A stretch of DNA of 64,000 nucleotides from the NCBI GenBank assembly GCA_963650915.1, contig CAVJMJ010000003.1, forward strand, positions 1-64,000, written 5' to 3'. Within the stretch, counting starts at the first letter, position 1, and every line of letters starts with the position of its first letter. Source of the stretch: UBA4636 sp963650915. Lineage in GTDB: Bacteria > Bacillota > Clostridia > Christensenellales > Borkfalkiaceae. This document shows, one piece after another, positions 1-8,266 of this stretch. The notes beneath the pieces were generated by a model, which was not told where the DNA came from, ran no database searches, and saw only the letters and a program-made list of their open reading frames with translations. The position numbers and the translations under genes are program-made.

Positions 1-61
1 AGTCAATGTTTTTTAATTTTGGGAAATAGATTTTGCGTAAATTTTATAGGAAAACTTTACA

Positions 62-240
62 TGGCTCTTTGACGGGGGCTTGACATATACAAGCGCGCCG
101 CTTCGCGGCGCGGTCAAGCACCCGCCAAACAACTCACTAAAACTCGGTAAAAAGACAAACTCAAAAGCCGAGCGAAACGGGGCGTTCGCCGCTAAACCGC
201 TTGGCGAATCGCCCCGTAATTCTTCGCTCGTCGGCATTTT
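62..240. repeat. GC-rich palindromic element
   Basis: Two strong hairpins lie close together. The first is an 8-bp perfect stem with a TTC loop at 94-112 (CGCGCCGC / GCGGCGCG). The second pairs 178-190 with 203-216. The composition is far GC-richer than the flanking A/T-rich DNA. A 74-codon open frame on the minus strand covers this element, but it looks like a by-product of the palindromes. The structure suggests a non-coding mobile or structural repeat, but only one copy is seen in this window. Confidence 0.4.
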
Positions 241-1058
241 TTTGAGTTGTTAAGTTTTTTTTTACACCTATATTTTTTTTCGCTCCGTTTTGTTTCGGGC
301 GGCGTTCTTCCTGCGCCGTCTTTTTTTGTTGCCTGAAATCCGTATTACAAGCCTTTAACTGTCATTTTTTGCATTACGCAAAACCATTAAAAACGGAAAT
401 TTTCCAATCTATTTTATGAATACAATTCCATCCGCCATTTGAGTTTCGTTAGCTATTCAAAATGGCTTTTATTTTTTTGTTGTTACCGCTGTTTTATCGT
501 GGTTTTTATTCGGTTTGTATGGGTTAGTTACGGAATATATCCGAAAGTTCACGGTTATAGCCCAAAATGCTTGGTAAAGGTAAACTAAGTTTTCCTTTTT
601 ACTTTCGATAAAAACGGCGGTTTTGTTACAAAAGGAAACAAAATTTTTCCCGCCGTTTATATTAAACTGTTTTTTACCGATAAAAACAAGTGGCAACGTT
701 AATTAAACGGGGACAAAGTCAAGCGGTAAAAAAAGATAAAGTGTTTAATAAGAAGCAAAAAAGGTTAAAAACCGCTCGTTTCAAAAAGGACGAAAAGAAC
801 GGCGGACGGGCAAAAAAAGTTTGCCCGTTAAAATTACCGACGGCCTACATACGGTCAACAGTGTCAGAGAAACTTAAAAGTACGTGTTTTACAAATAACA
901 ACCAACCTAAAAAACGATAAACGAGCATAAAAAAGCACACGCTTAAAAAACGATAAACGGGGTTACCAAAAGCACACGCAAACTTAAAAAAACGAATGCA
1001 AAATTAAAAAAACGATAAAGTGACTTACGAATAAAAAAAGGGGTTAAAAACGGCGATT
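241..1058. other. Long gap without a convincing gene
   Basis: Short open frames at 469-696 (-) and 690-920 (+) lack ribosome sites and recognisable content. From about 900 to 1020 the word AAAACGATAAA recurs three times in a loose ladder; its complement TTTATCGTTTT recurs upstream of nifJ. A G-rich AAAGGGG at about 1037-1043 sits 15 nt before the minD start. Nothing else is recognised. Confidence 0.5.
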
Positions 1059-1835
1059 ATGGCAAGAAAAATTCTTATTACTTCGGGCAAGGGCGGAGTC
1101 GGAAAAACGAGTGTTACGGCGCATTTGGGCTATGCGCTTTCTCAAATCGGGCAACGGGTAGTCGTCGTAGACATGGACGAAGGTTTAAATAATCTCGATA
1201 CTGTTACCGACGTCGGAAACAAAGTCATATACGATTTAAAAGACGTTTTAGACGGCAAATGTCGGGTAAAACAAACGATTATCGAGGTAACGCCGACTTT
1301 TTCGGTTATTGCGTCACGTCATAATTTAGAAAGGGAATTGACGGGCAAAAACGTTAAAGACCTTACAGACGGGCTTTCTTCGCGGTACGATTACATACTT
1401 TTAGATTCGCCCGCCGGTATGGATTTCGGCTTTCGACGTGCCGTTTCGGCGGCGGAAGAGGTGATTTTGGTCGTAACGCCCACTCTTACGAGCGTAAGAG
1501 ATGCCGCAAAAGTGCTTATCATGCTAAATAATTTTGCGGTAAAAGTTATAGGCGTCGTAATAAACAAAATGAGGGGCGATCTTTTACTTCAAGGGGACGT
1601 GCTCGGGACGGAAGAGATTTCCGTCGTACTGAAAGTCCCCGTGCTCGGTTGTATTCCGGACGACGACGCCGTCTACCTTGCCATAGGCAAACTCGAAAGG
1701 GCTTCGAGGGCGAGTAAGGCGTTTAAAATGCTCGCAAAAAAAATCGTAAAGGGAAAGGGTGCTATATACGACGCCACCAAATATTACAAGGGGATTGGCG
1801 GAACCATACGCCGAAAGGTTCGGCAAAACGTTTAA
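1059..1835 (+). CDS. minD: Septum site-determining ATPase MinD
   Basis: MinD is the membrane-cycling ATPase that, with MinC and MinE, keeps the division septum away from the poles. The 258-residue protein has the usual length and opens with the deviant Walker A motif GKGGVGKT (residues 10-17). The switch-I region reads DMDEGLNNLD (38-47) and switch II DSPAGMDFGF (116-125), close to the family forms DxDxGLRNLD and DSPAGIExGF. The basic C-terminal end (about 244-258) would be the membrane-targeting helix. minE follows 5 nt downstream, which confirms the assignment. No minC is visible in the window, although the upstream neighbour may lie outside it. Confidence 0.95.
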   Translation: MARKILITSGKGGVGKTSVTAHLGYALSQIGQRVVVVDMDEGLNNLDTVTDVGNKVIYDLKDVLDGKCRVKQTIIEVTPTFSVIASRHNLERELTGKNVKDLTDGLSSRYDYILLDSPAGMDFGFRRAVSAAEEVILVVTPTLTSVRDAAKVLIMLNNFAVKVIGVVINKMRGDLLLQGDVLGTEEISVVLKVPVLGCIPDDDAVYLAIGKLERASRASKAFKMLAKKIVKGKGAIYDATKYYKGIGGTIRRKVRQNV

Positions 1836-1840
1836 AATTT

Positions 1841-2086
1841 ATGAAAAAACAGTTATCACGTGCTAAAAAAATAATCGAGAACGACAGGTTGGGGCTTGTT
1901 TGCGGTTCTGAAGAAATCATCAGAAGCGACTTGGAAAATCTATTACGTGAGTATTTTTCGCTTACGGAACCCGTAAAAATAGAATTTTCACGCACTAACG
2001 ACAAAATAGAAATAACGATTTCGGCAACGTGTTCGGGCGTTAAGCGATTTATTGCGGGCATCGGCAAATATTACGGATACGGATAA
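1841..2086 (+). CDS. minE: MinE-like topological specificity factor
   Basis: This 81-residue protein sits 5 nt after minD. Its order of features matches MinE: an N-terminal helix with AKKIIENDRLGLV, resembling the family AKERLxxVLxHDR segment that contacts MinD, then an acidic helix (DLENLLREYF), then two beta strands ending in KIEITISAT. It would stimulate MinD ATPase and drive its release from the membrane. Similarity is by pattern only and several family positions differ, but size and position leave little alternative. No clear Shine-Dalgarno is seen, so translation is probably coupled to minD. Confidence 0.82.
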   Translation: MKKQLSRAKKIIENDRLGLVCGSEEIIRSDLENLLREYFSLTEPVKIEFSRTNDKIEITISATCSGVKRFIAGIGKYYGYG

Positions 2087-2121
2087 CGAGGTATTTACAA
2101 ACCCGTACCGCCATATAATAA

Positions 2122-3117
2122 ATGCGGTTCGGTTGCAAATTGATATTAAAAATATTTACCCTCTTTGGCGGAATCGCGGTGTTTTTAACGGGACTGAAAT
2201 CGGTTTCGGACAATTTTATTTTGCTTATCGGGGAAAAATTAAACGAGAAACTTAAAAAAATGTCTTCGTCCTCTTTTAGGTGTGCTCTTTTAGGAACTTT
2301 TGCCACCGCACTGTGTCAAAGTTCGGCGGCGGTTAATATGGTAGCGGTATCCTTTGCCGAAAGGGGAATAATGGGCTTAAAGGGTGCGTGCGCCTTGATA
2401 GTCGGGACGAACGTCGGCACGACCGTTACCGCTCAACTTACGTCGCTATCGGACGGAGTGGGGTTGGTTGTTCCGCTCGGGTATTTTATTGCGTTTACGG
2501 GCGTTGTAATAGGCGAAATCGATCGCGGAAAATCTGCAACGCTCGGCAAAGCTTTTACGGGGCTCGGTTTTATTTTTATAGGCATAAATATCATGACGAC
2601 CGCCATGAAAGGCTTTTACGATTACGAATTTTTTCTAAACTTCTTTTTAATCAAAAGTCCGCCTATATTACTGTTAAACGGCTTTTTTATAACGTCGCTT
2701 TGTCAAAGTTCGTCGGTGGTTACGAGCATGCTCGTAATACTGTCGGGCAGTAAAATCATAACGGTGGAGCGGGCGATATATATGATACTCGGCGCAAATA
2801 TAGGTTCGTGTACGGCGGTTATTTTTGCTTCGAAAGCAAAAAACGACGGGGCAAGAAAGGTCGCTTTGTTCAACTTTGTTTTTAATTTATTCGGTGCGCT
2901 CGTTTTTTTTATTCCCATGGTTTTTGCGGGTAATTACATTTCGGATTTTTTGGTAAAAATATCGGGCGGAGAAAGTAAAGCGGTCGCAAATTTTCACACC
3001 CTGTTTAATCTGGTTTTCGGTATAATATCTCTTCCCGTTATGGGAGTTTTTACAAAAATCGTGGATTTTTTGGTAAAAGAAAGAAAAACACCGATTAAAA
3101 AGAAATTGATTTTTTAA
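2122..3117 (+). CDS. Na/Pi-cotransporter family membrane protein
   Basis: The 331-residue multi-pass protein carries the inverted duplication typical of NptA/PNaS transporters: CQSSAAV (about 65-71) with GTNVGTT (95-101), then CQSSSVV (about 194-200) with GANIGSC (224-230). These repeats form the sodium and phosphate site in the family. Many bacterial members have a C-terminal PhoU-like domain; this one ends right after the membrane part, so it is a short form. The ATG at 2122 follows an in-frame stop directly, so it cannot start earlier, yet no good ribosome site precedes it. It follows minE by 35 nt. The real substrate could be another anion. Confidence 0.82.
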   Translation: MRFGCKLILKIFTLFGGIAVFLTGLKSVSDNFILLIGEKLNEKLKKMSSSSFRCALLGTFATALCQSSAAVNMVAVSFAERGIMGLKGACALIVGTNVGTTVTAQLTSLSDGVGLVVPLGYFIAFTGVVIGEIDRGKSATLGKAFTGLGFIFIGINIMTTAMKGFYDYEFFLNFFLIKSPPILLLNGFFITSLCQSSSVVTSMLVILSGSKIITVERAIYMILGANIGSCTAVIFASKAKNDGARKVALFNFVFNLFGALVFFIPMVFAGNYISDFLVKISGGESKAVANFHTLFNLVFGIISLPVMGVFTKIVDFLVKERKTPIKKKLIF

Positions 3118-3157
3118 AAAAGCAGGTAATTTTTCGTGCTTGTTTTTACCTAAATAT

Positions 3158-3200
3158 AAACGGGGATATGTGGCGATAATCGACCTATAGCCCCGTTTTT
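3158..3200 (+). terminator. Intrinsic terminator-like hairpin
   Basis: AAACGGGG (3158-3165) pairs with CCCCGTTT (3191-3198) and runs into T residues. It lies 41 nt after the transporter stop. The right arm overlaps one copy of the dispersed TATAGG motif. Confidence 0.6.
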
Positions 3201-3300
3201 TATTGTTTTAACTTATTTTTATATGCCGTTTCGGCTCGGTTTTTTAAGAAAAAGACAAAAAAGAGGCTGTCGTTTTTGCTTTTCTTTACGTCGTTTTGGT

Positions 3301-3330
3301 TTGACATCTTGACGTAAACTATTATATAAT
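3301..3330 (+). promoter_or_regulatory. Sigma-A promoter for the 3416-5818 operon
   Basis: TTGACA (3301-3306), an 18-nt spacer and a perfect TATAAT (3325-3330). Confidence 0.75.
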
Positions 3331-3415
3331 AACTTTGAAGCATCTATATAGAGGCGTTGATATTTTTGCATTAAAGTCATAAGATTTCTATATTTTACTT
3401 TCAGGAGACATGAGA

Positions 3416-4252
3416 ATGGACACGAAAAAGTTAAGAACGATTAAGAATTACGATTACGGAAGATATTCACTTTTGCTATTCGCCGTCTTTTCCTTTATAA
3501 ACGTATTTACTATTGCGTTTAGCGGTAGTTACTTCGTCTTTTCTTCCTATTTAAACTCTATCGTAATAAAGGTTATTACGGATATTTCGACCGACTATCT
3601 TCTTTTAGCCGTATTTGTATCCGTCGTGCTTATAGTGCCTTACGTCGTTTGCGCCATATTTGCCCGTAAGCATTGCGCGTTTATGATAGCGGGGCTTGTG
3701 TTCGTGGTTGCCGATACCGCATTACTCGTGGCTTTCTCTATATCCTCGGGAAGTTTTGCCGATAATTTATTCGATATTGTCTGCCATGCGATAGTAATTG
3801 CGGAACTTTGTTTTTCCGTCGCAAATTTAAAAGCACCGCAATATGTCAAAGAACAAAAAGCGAACAAGTCGCAGGCACCCGATTCGGTAACCGAAGAAAT
3901 TTTGCCGAGCGGAGAAACCGTTGCCGTACTTAAAGACAACCAAACTTCCCCCGAAAACGAAGGTTTTTTCGATAATCTTCAAAGACAAATTACGATACAA
4001 AGAAAGAAAAGTTTTTACGGTTGTGCGGCAAAACTCGACGTCGTTATTGACGGCGTAACGGTTGCCACCTTAAAAAACGGACAGGCTCAAACGGTCGTAA
4101 TAAGCGGTAGCGCACACAGCATGTATGCTCATTTTGCTCACGGAAACAGTGAAGTTTTGCAAATTCCTGAGGGAACTTACGACAAGGTTTACGAATTTAG
4201 TCTTGCCATGAAGATGACCGCTACCGAAGTAAAAATTACCGAAATACAGTAA
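3416..4252 (+). CDS. Membrane protein with C-terminal beta domain
   Basis: Function not recognised. The N-terminal 150 residues hold four likely membrane helices. A polar linker follows, then a C-terminal domain of about 90 residues starting near RKKSFYGCAAKLDVVIDG, with a repeated 'IDG...LKNGQ...G.H' pattern that looks like a small beta-sandwich. I chose the ATG at 3416: AGGAG (3403-3407) is 8 nt upstream of it but only 2 nt from an earlier ATG at 3410. The gene is first in an operon with a GtrA-type protein (7 nt gap) and a glycosyltransferase, suggesting a role in envelope glycan work, but this is inferred from position only. Confidence 0.7.
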   Translation: MDTKKLRTIKNYDYGRYSLLLFAVFSFINVFTIAFSGSYFVFSSYLNSIVIKVITDISTDYLLLAVFVSVVLIVPYVVCAIFARKHCAFMIAGLVFVVADTALLVAFSISSGSFADNLFDIVCHAIVIAELCFSVANLKAPQYVKEQKANKSQAPDSVTEEILPSGETVAVLKDNQTSPENEGFFDNLQRQITIQRKKSFYGCAAKLDVVIDGVTVATLKNGQAQTVVISGSAHSMYAHFAHGNSEVLQIPEGTYDKVYEFSLAMKMTATEVKITEIQ

Positions 4253-4259
4253 ACGCCGT

Positions 4260-4886
4260 ATGGGGAAGTTTAAAGATTTTATAAATCAAAAATCGCTGTT
4301 CGGCGAGATAATGCGTTTTTTGCTCGTCGGCGGTATATCGACGATAGTGGATTTTATTACGATGGGTGTGGTTTTGTATATTGCCGCACCGAATAATTAC
4401 GATAACTTTATAAACGTATTTTTCGGTCGTAACGAAGATCCTACGTCCTTTGCCGCTTTGTTCGGCACCGGTTTGGGGTTTGTTTTCGGGGTCATAATTA
4501 ACTACACGTTGTCGGTTTTATTCGTTTTCAACGAAAGCGGAGATACCCGAACGATAAAGGGTTTTTTGAGGTTTGCCGTTCTTTCTTTAGCGGGGCTAAT
4601 GCTTCACGAAATAGGAATGTGGGGGCTACACGTAAAACTTTACGTCAACGAGTGGGTCGTAAAAGTAGTCATGACGATAATCGTAACGGGGTATAACTTT
4701 ATTACGAGAAGATTTATTTTGTTTAAAGAATCGTCTAAAAATTCCGAAGAACAGAAAAAACCCGCAGAACACGAGAAAACCGAAAATTCCATAGAACCCG
4801 AAAAATCCGAGAAAACCGAAGAAAGGGAAAAATCCACGGAAGACAAGAAACGCCAAGAAAAAGAAAAAACCGCAAAACCCGATTGA
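4260..4886 (+). CDS. GtrA-family membrane protein with charged tail
   Basis: Residues 1-155 match the four-helix GtrA family (FLLVGGISTIVDF near the start; NYTLSVLFVF mid-protein; NFITRRFILF at the end). GtrA-like proteins are thought to assist transfer of lipid-linked sugars across the membrane. The last 50 residues are an added Lys/Glu-rich repeat tail (EKSEKTEEREKS style) that would be disordered in the cytoplasm and is not part of the usual family. The gene ends 11 nt before a polyprenol-phosphate-type glycosyltransferase, the classic GtrA-GtrB pairing. Confidence 0.87.
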   Translation: MGKFKDFINQKSLFGEIMRFLLVGGISTIVDFITMGVVLYIAAPNNYDNFINVFFGRNEDPTSFAALFGTGLGFVFGVIINYTLSVLFVFNESGDTRTIKGFLRFAVLSLAGLMLHEIGMWGLHVKLYVNEWVVKVVMTIIVTGYNFITRRFILFKESSKNSEEQKKPAEHEKTENSIEPEKSEKTEEREKSTEDKKRQEKEKTAKPD

Positions 4887-4897
4887 AAGGTGATAAA

Positions 4898-5818
4898 ATG
4901 AAATTAAGCGTAGTCGTTCCTTGCTTTAACGAGCAAGCGACGATAAACAAATTTTATAGCGCGATAACGCCCGTACTAAAGAATTTAGGATGCGATTACG
5001 AAATAATTTTCGTAAACGACGGTTCCGAAGACGATAGTTTAAATATTTTAAAAGCCCTTGCGCAAACGGACGGTAAAGTAAAAGTTGCAAGTTTTTCACG
5101 CAATTTCGGGCAACAAGCCGCTATTTTGTGCGGACTGAGGTTGTCCTCGGGCGATGCGGTTATTCCCATCGATTGCGACCTTCAAGATCCCGTCGAAGTA
5201 ATACCCTTAATGGTCGAAAAATGGAAAGAGGGCAACATGGTCGTTCACGGAAGAAGAATTTCGAGGGCGGGCGAAACGGGCTTTAAAAAGGCGAGTGCGA
5301 AAGCCTTTTACTCATTTTTAAATAAGGCGTCGGCGCAAGAAATTCCTAAGGATACGGGAGATTTTAAACTTCTTGACAGAAAAGTAGTCGACGTAATAAT
5401 CTCGATGCCGGAAAGAAACAAGTACTTAAGAGGGCTTGAAAGTTGGGTCGGCTTTAAGCAAGACTTCGTGGATTTCGAAAGAAAGGAAAGAGTTGCAGGT
5501 AAAACCAATTACACTTTAAAAAAGATGGTTAAACTGAGCGAGGACGGAATCGTGTCGAATTCCGCATTTCCCCTTAAAGCGTTTATGTATTTCGGCGTTA
5601 TATTGTCCATTCTGTCGTTTTTAGCGATTATAGCGTTTATCTTTTTACAAATTTTTCTTCCGTCCTTCAACCCCGTTTGGTGGATTTTGGGCGTTATCGG
5701 GCTTATAGGCGGACTTTTGTTCGTTTCGAGAGGAGTTTCCGACCTGTATTTATATCGCAGTTATCAAGAAGTTCAATCGAGACCGGAGTATATTTTGAGC
5801 GAAAAGATAAACTTTTGA
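4898..5818 (+). CDS. GT2 polyprenol-phosphate-type glycosyltransferase (GtrB-like)
   Basis: This is a family 2 glycosyltransferase of the DPM1/GtrB type: SVVVPCFNEQ at the start, FVNDGSEDDS, the metal site region PIDCDLQDP, and two membrane helices near the C-terminus (about 225-285). Such enzymes transfer a sugar from a nucleotide donor to undecaprenyl phosphate. An upstream TTG at 4883 is open, but AAAGGTG (4886-4892) ideally places the start at ATG 4898, giving 306 residues. The pairing with GtrA supports lipid-linked sugar supply for cell-wall decoration; which sugar cannot be told. A copy of the dispersed TATAGG motif lies inside the gene at 5693-5722. Confidence 0.92.
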   Translation: MKLSVVVPCFNEQATINKFYSAITPVLKNLGCDYEIIFVNDGSEDDSLNILKALAQTDGKVKVASFSRNFGQQAAILCGLRLSSGDAVIPIDCDLQDPVEVIPLMVEKWKEGNMVVHGRRISRAGETGFKKASAKAFYSFLNKASAQEIPKDTGDFKLLDRKVVDVIISMPERNKYLRGLESWVGFKQDFVDFERKERVAGKTNYTLKKMVKLSEDGIVSNSAFPLKAFMYFGVILSILSFLAIIAFIFLQIFLPSFNPVWWILGVIGLIGGLLFVSRGVSDLYLYRSYQEVQSRPEYILSEKINF

Positions 5819-5904
5819 ACGACAGACTTTTCCATGGTTTTTTTAAATGTTTACCGAATAACTCGTGAAAAACGAAGGATTTTTAACATTTTGCATTTTT
5901 ATAA

Positions 5905-5933
5905 TTGACAAAAACCAAACAAAAGTATATTAT
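5905..5933 (+). promoter_or_regulatory. Sigma-A promoter for pgk-tpiA
   Basis: TTGACA (5905-5910), 17-nt spacer, TATTAT (5928-5933), 26 nt before the first gene; AGGAGG at about 5949-5954 is the ribosome site. Confidence 0.75.
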
Positions 5934-5959
5934 ATTGTTGAAATTTCAGGAGGTAATTT

Positions 5960-7276
5960 ATGAACAAATTATCAGTAAAGGATGTTAACGTACAAGGCAA
6001 AAGATGTCTTACGAGAGTTGACTTCAACGTACCTATGAAAGACGGCGTTATTACCGATGAAAATCGTATCAACGGCGCTCTTCCCACCATCAAATACTTA
6101 ATCGAACACGGCGCAAAAGTTATACTTTGCTCCCACCTCGGCAAGCCCCACAACGTACTTGACGAAAAAATCAAATTAAACAAGAAAGAAAAAGCCGCAG
6201 TAGAAGCCCTTCCCGAAAACGAACGCGAAGCCGCTACCGCGGAATATATCGAAAAGGCTAAAAAAGACCTTAAAAAATACACTTTGGCACCCGTTTATAA
6301 AAGACTTCAGGAACTTTTACCGGGCGTAAATGTAAGTTTTGCCACCGATACCGTAGGCGAAGACGCTCAAAAGAAGGTTTCCGAACTTAAAGACGGCGAA
6401 GTTTTGCTTTTGGAAAACACCAGATTCAACGCGGGCGAAGAAAAACGCGACGAAGAATTCTGCCGTAAACTCGCTTCCTTTGCCGATATTTTCGTAAACG
6501 ACGCTTTCGGTACGGCACATCGTTCGCACGCATCGACCGCCGCTATCGTAGAATACGGTTTCGTAAAAACCGCCGTTTGCGGTTTCTTGATCGAAAAAGA
6601 ACTTTCCGTTATGGCGGATGCTTTGGATCACCCCGTTCGTCCCTTCGTTGCCGTTTTGGGCGGTGCGAAAGTTGCAGATAAGTTAAACGTTATTTCCAAC
6701 CTTTTGGAAAAATGCGATTCTTTAATCATCGGCGGCGGTATGGCTTACACCTTCTTAAAGGCTCAAGGCAAGGAAGTAGGTACTTCTTTGGTTGACGACA
6801 GCAAGATAGATTACTGCAAGGAAATGATGGAAAAAGCCGAAAAACTCGGTAAAAAGTTATATCTTCCCATCGACACCGTTATCGCTAAAGAATTTCCCAA
6901 TCCTATAGACGCTCCCGTTGAAATCAAAACCGTTTCCGTGGACGAAATTCCTTCCGATATGCAAGGTCTCGATATCGGCGAAAAGACACGCGAACTTTTC
7001 GCATCCGTTATTAAAGACGCCAAAACGATTATTTGGAACGGACCTATGGGCGTTTTCGAAAATCCCACTTTGGCAGCCGGCACTAAGGCTATAGCGGCTG
7101 CTATGGCGGAAGCAAACGGAACGACCATTATCGGCGGAGGTGACTCTGCCGCGGCGGTTGCTCAACTCGGTTATGCCGACAAGATGACGCATATCTCTAC
7201 GGGCGGCGGTGCTTCCCTCGAACTTTTCGAAGGCAAAGTATTACCCGGTATCGCTTGTCTTAACGAAAAACAATAA
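5960..7276 (+). CDS. pgk: Phosphoglycerate kinase
   Basis: Makes ATP from 1,3-bisphosphoglycerate in glycolysis. The sequence carries the substrate motif RVDFNVPM at the start, SHLG, LLENTRFNAGEEK, VNDAFGTAHRSHAST, the nucleotide-site GGAKVADK and the C-terminal GGGDSAAAV. It is 438 residues rather than the usual 390-400. The extra length is a Lys/Glu-rich insertion of about 40 residues right after SHLGKPHN (about residues 75-113). A perfect AGGAGG precedes the ATG. tpiA follows 11 nt downstream, so the two lower-glycolysis steps form one operon. gap, gpm and eno are not in the window. Confidence 0.97.
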   Translation: MNKLSVKDVNVQGKRCLTRVDFNVPMKDGVITDENRINGALPTIKYLIEHGAKVILCSHLGKPHNVLDEKIKLNKKEKAAVEALPENEREAATAEYIEKAKKDLKKYTLAPVYKRLQELLPGVNVSFATDTVGEDAQKKVSELKDGEVLLLENTRFNAGEEKRDEEFCRKLASFADIFVNDAFGTAHRSHASTAAIVEYGFVKTAVCGFLIEKELSVMADALDHPVRPFVAVLGGAKVADKLNVISNLLEKCDSLIIGGGMAYTFLKAQGKEVGTSLVDDSKIDYCKEMMEKAEKLGKKLYLPIDTVIAKEFPNPIDAPVEIKTVSVDEIPSDMQGLDIGEKTRELFASVIKDAKTIIWNGPMGVFENPTLAAGTKAIAAAMAEANGTTIIGGGDSAAAVAQLGYADKMTHISTGGGASLELFEGKVLPGIACLNEKQ

Positions 7277-7287
7277 GAGGTGCAGTT

Positions 7288-8034
7288 ATGAGAAAACCTA
7301 TTATAGCAGGAAACTGGAAAATGAATAAAACGCCTTCGGAGGGCGCAAAACTTTGCGAGGAACTTCTTCCTCTCGTTAAAGACGCCGATTGCGACGTAGT
7401 CGTTTGCGTTCCCGCAACCGATATTTACGCCGTTGCAAACGTCGTTAAGGGAAGTAACGTACATTTAGGCGCGCAAAACGTTCACTTTAAAGATAACGGC
7501 GCGTACACGGGCGAAATTTCCGCAGACATGCTTAAAGAACTCGGCGTGGAATACGTTATCATCGGTCACAGCGAACGTCGTCAATACTTCAACGAAACCG
7601 ACGAAACGGTTAACCTTCGTACCTTAAAGGCTCTCGAAAAGGGTTTGACTCCTATCGTATGCGTAGGCGAATCTTTGGAAGAAAGAGAAACCGGCAAGAC
7701 CGAAGAAGTTTTGTATCGTCAAATAACAGAAGGTCTTAAAGGGGTGGAAGATTTAACAAAACTCGTAATCGCTTACGAACCCGTTTGGGCTATCGGTACC
7801 GGTAAAACGGCAACGAGCGAACAAGCCAACGAAACCATCGGCTTCATAAGAAAGACTTTAGCCGAAACTTTCTGCCCTAAATGCGCCGAAAAGGTTCGTA
7901 TCCAATACGGCGGAAGTATGAAGCCGTCTAACGCCAAAGAACTTATGGCTATGGAAGAAATCGACGGCGGTTTGATCGGCGGTGCCTCCTTAAAAGCAGT
8001 TGATTTTTCGCAAATCGTAAATTACAATAAGTAA
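7288..8034 (+). CDS. tpiA: Triose-phosphate isomerase
   Basis: Interconverts dihydroxyacetone phosphate and glyceraldehyde 3-phosphate. All catalytic landmarks are visible: GNWKMNK with the lysine near residue 13, IIGHSERR with the catalytic histidine (about 96), AYEPVWAIGTGKT with the catalytic glutamate (about 168), and the phosphate-binding loops QYGGSM and GLIGGAS. The length of 248 is normal. AGAGGTG lies just upstream of the ATG. It is co-transcribed with pgk and ends before a terminator at 8093. Confidence 0.98.
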   Translation: MRKPIIAGNWKMNKTPSEGAKLCEELLPLVKDADCDVVVCVPATDIYAVANVVKGSNVHLGAQNVHFKDNGAYTGEISADMLKELGVEYVIIGHSERRQYFNETDETVNLRTLKALEKGLTPIVCVGESLEERETGKTEEVLYRQITEGLKGVEDLTKLVIAYEPVWAIGTGKTATSEQANETIGFIRKTLAETFCPKCAEKVRIQYGGSMKPSNAKELMAMEEIDGGLIGGASLKAVDFSQIVNYNK

Positions 8035-8092
8035 TTGCAATTTGATAAAAATTTTTAATTAAATTAAAACCGCAAGGTTTAAATAAAATATA

Positions 8093-8138
8093 AAACCGTA
8101 GGGAAGGACGATTTATGGTATTTCCTTACGGTTTTTAT
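8093..8138. terminator. Bidirectional terminator between tpiA and gerKC
   Basis: AAACCGTAGGGAA pairs with TTCCTTACGGTTT (one mismatch) and ends in a T run. It has A-rich DNA on the other side, so it can also stop the convergent ger operon. The gap to 8266 holds a doubled TTTTTCGATTTTGAA word at 8228-8262. Confidence 0.8.
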
Positions 8139-8266
8139 GTTTTCGTAAAAGGGGGCAGAATAAAACTAAACCCGTTTTTTTGTTTTGTTTTTTGAATTTT
8201 TTATTGCGTATTGATTTTTTCTGCTTTTCCGATTTTTCGATTTTGAATTTTTCGATTTTGAATTTT

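Noticed and set aside
13..237. 74-codon open frame on the minus strand
   Set aside because: It lies wholly within GC-rich palindromes, has no ribosome site, and its composition follows the hairpins.
469..920. Two open frames of about 75 codons (minus 469-696, plus 690-920)
   Set aside because: No Shine-Dalgarno, no recognisable content, Lys/Asn-rich translation typical of A/T-rich non-coding DNA.
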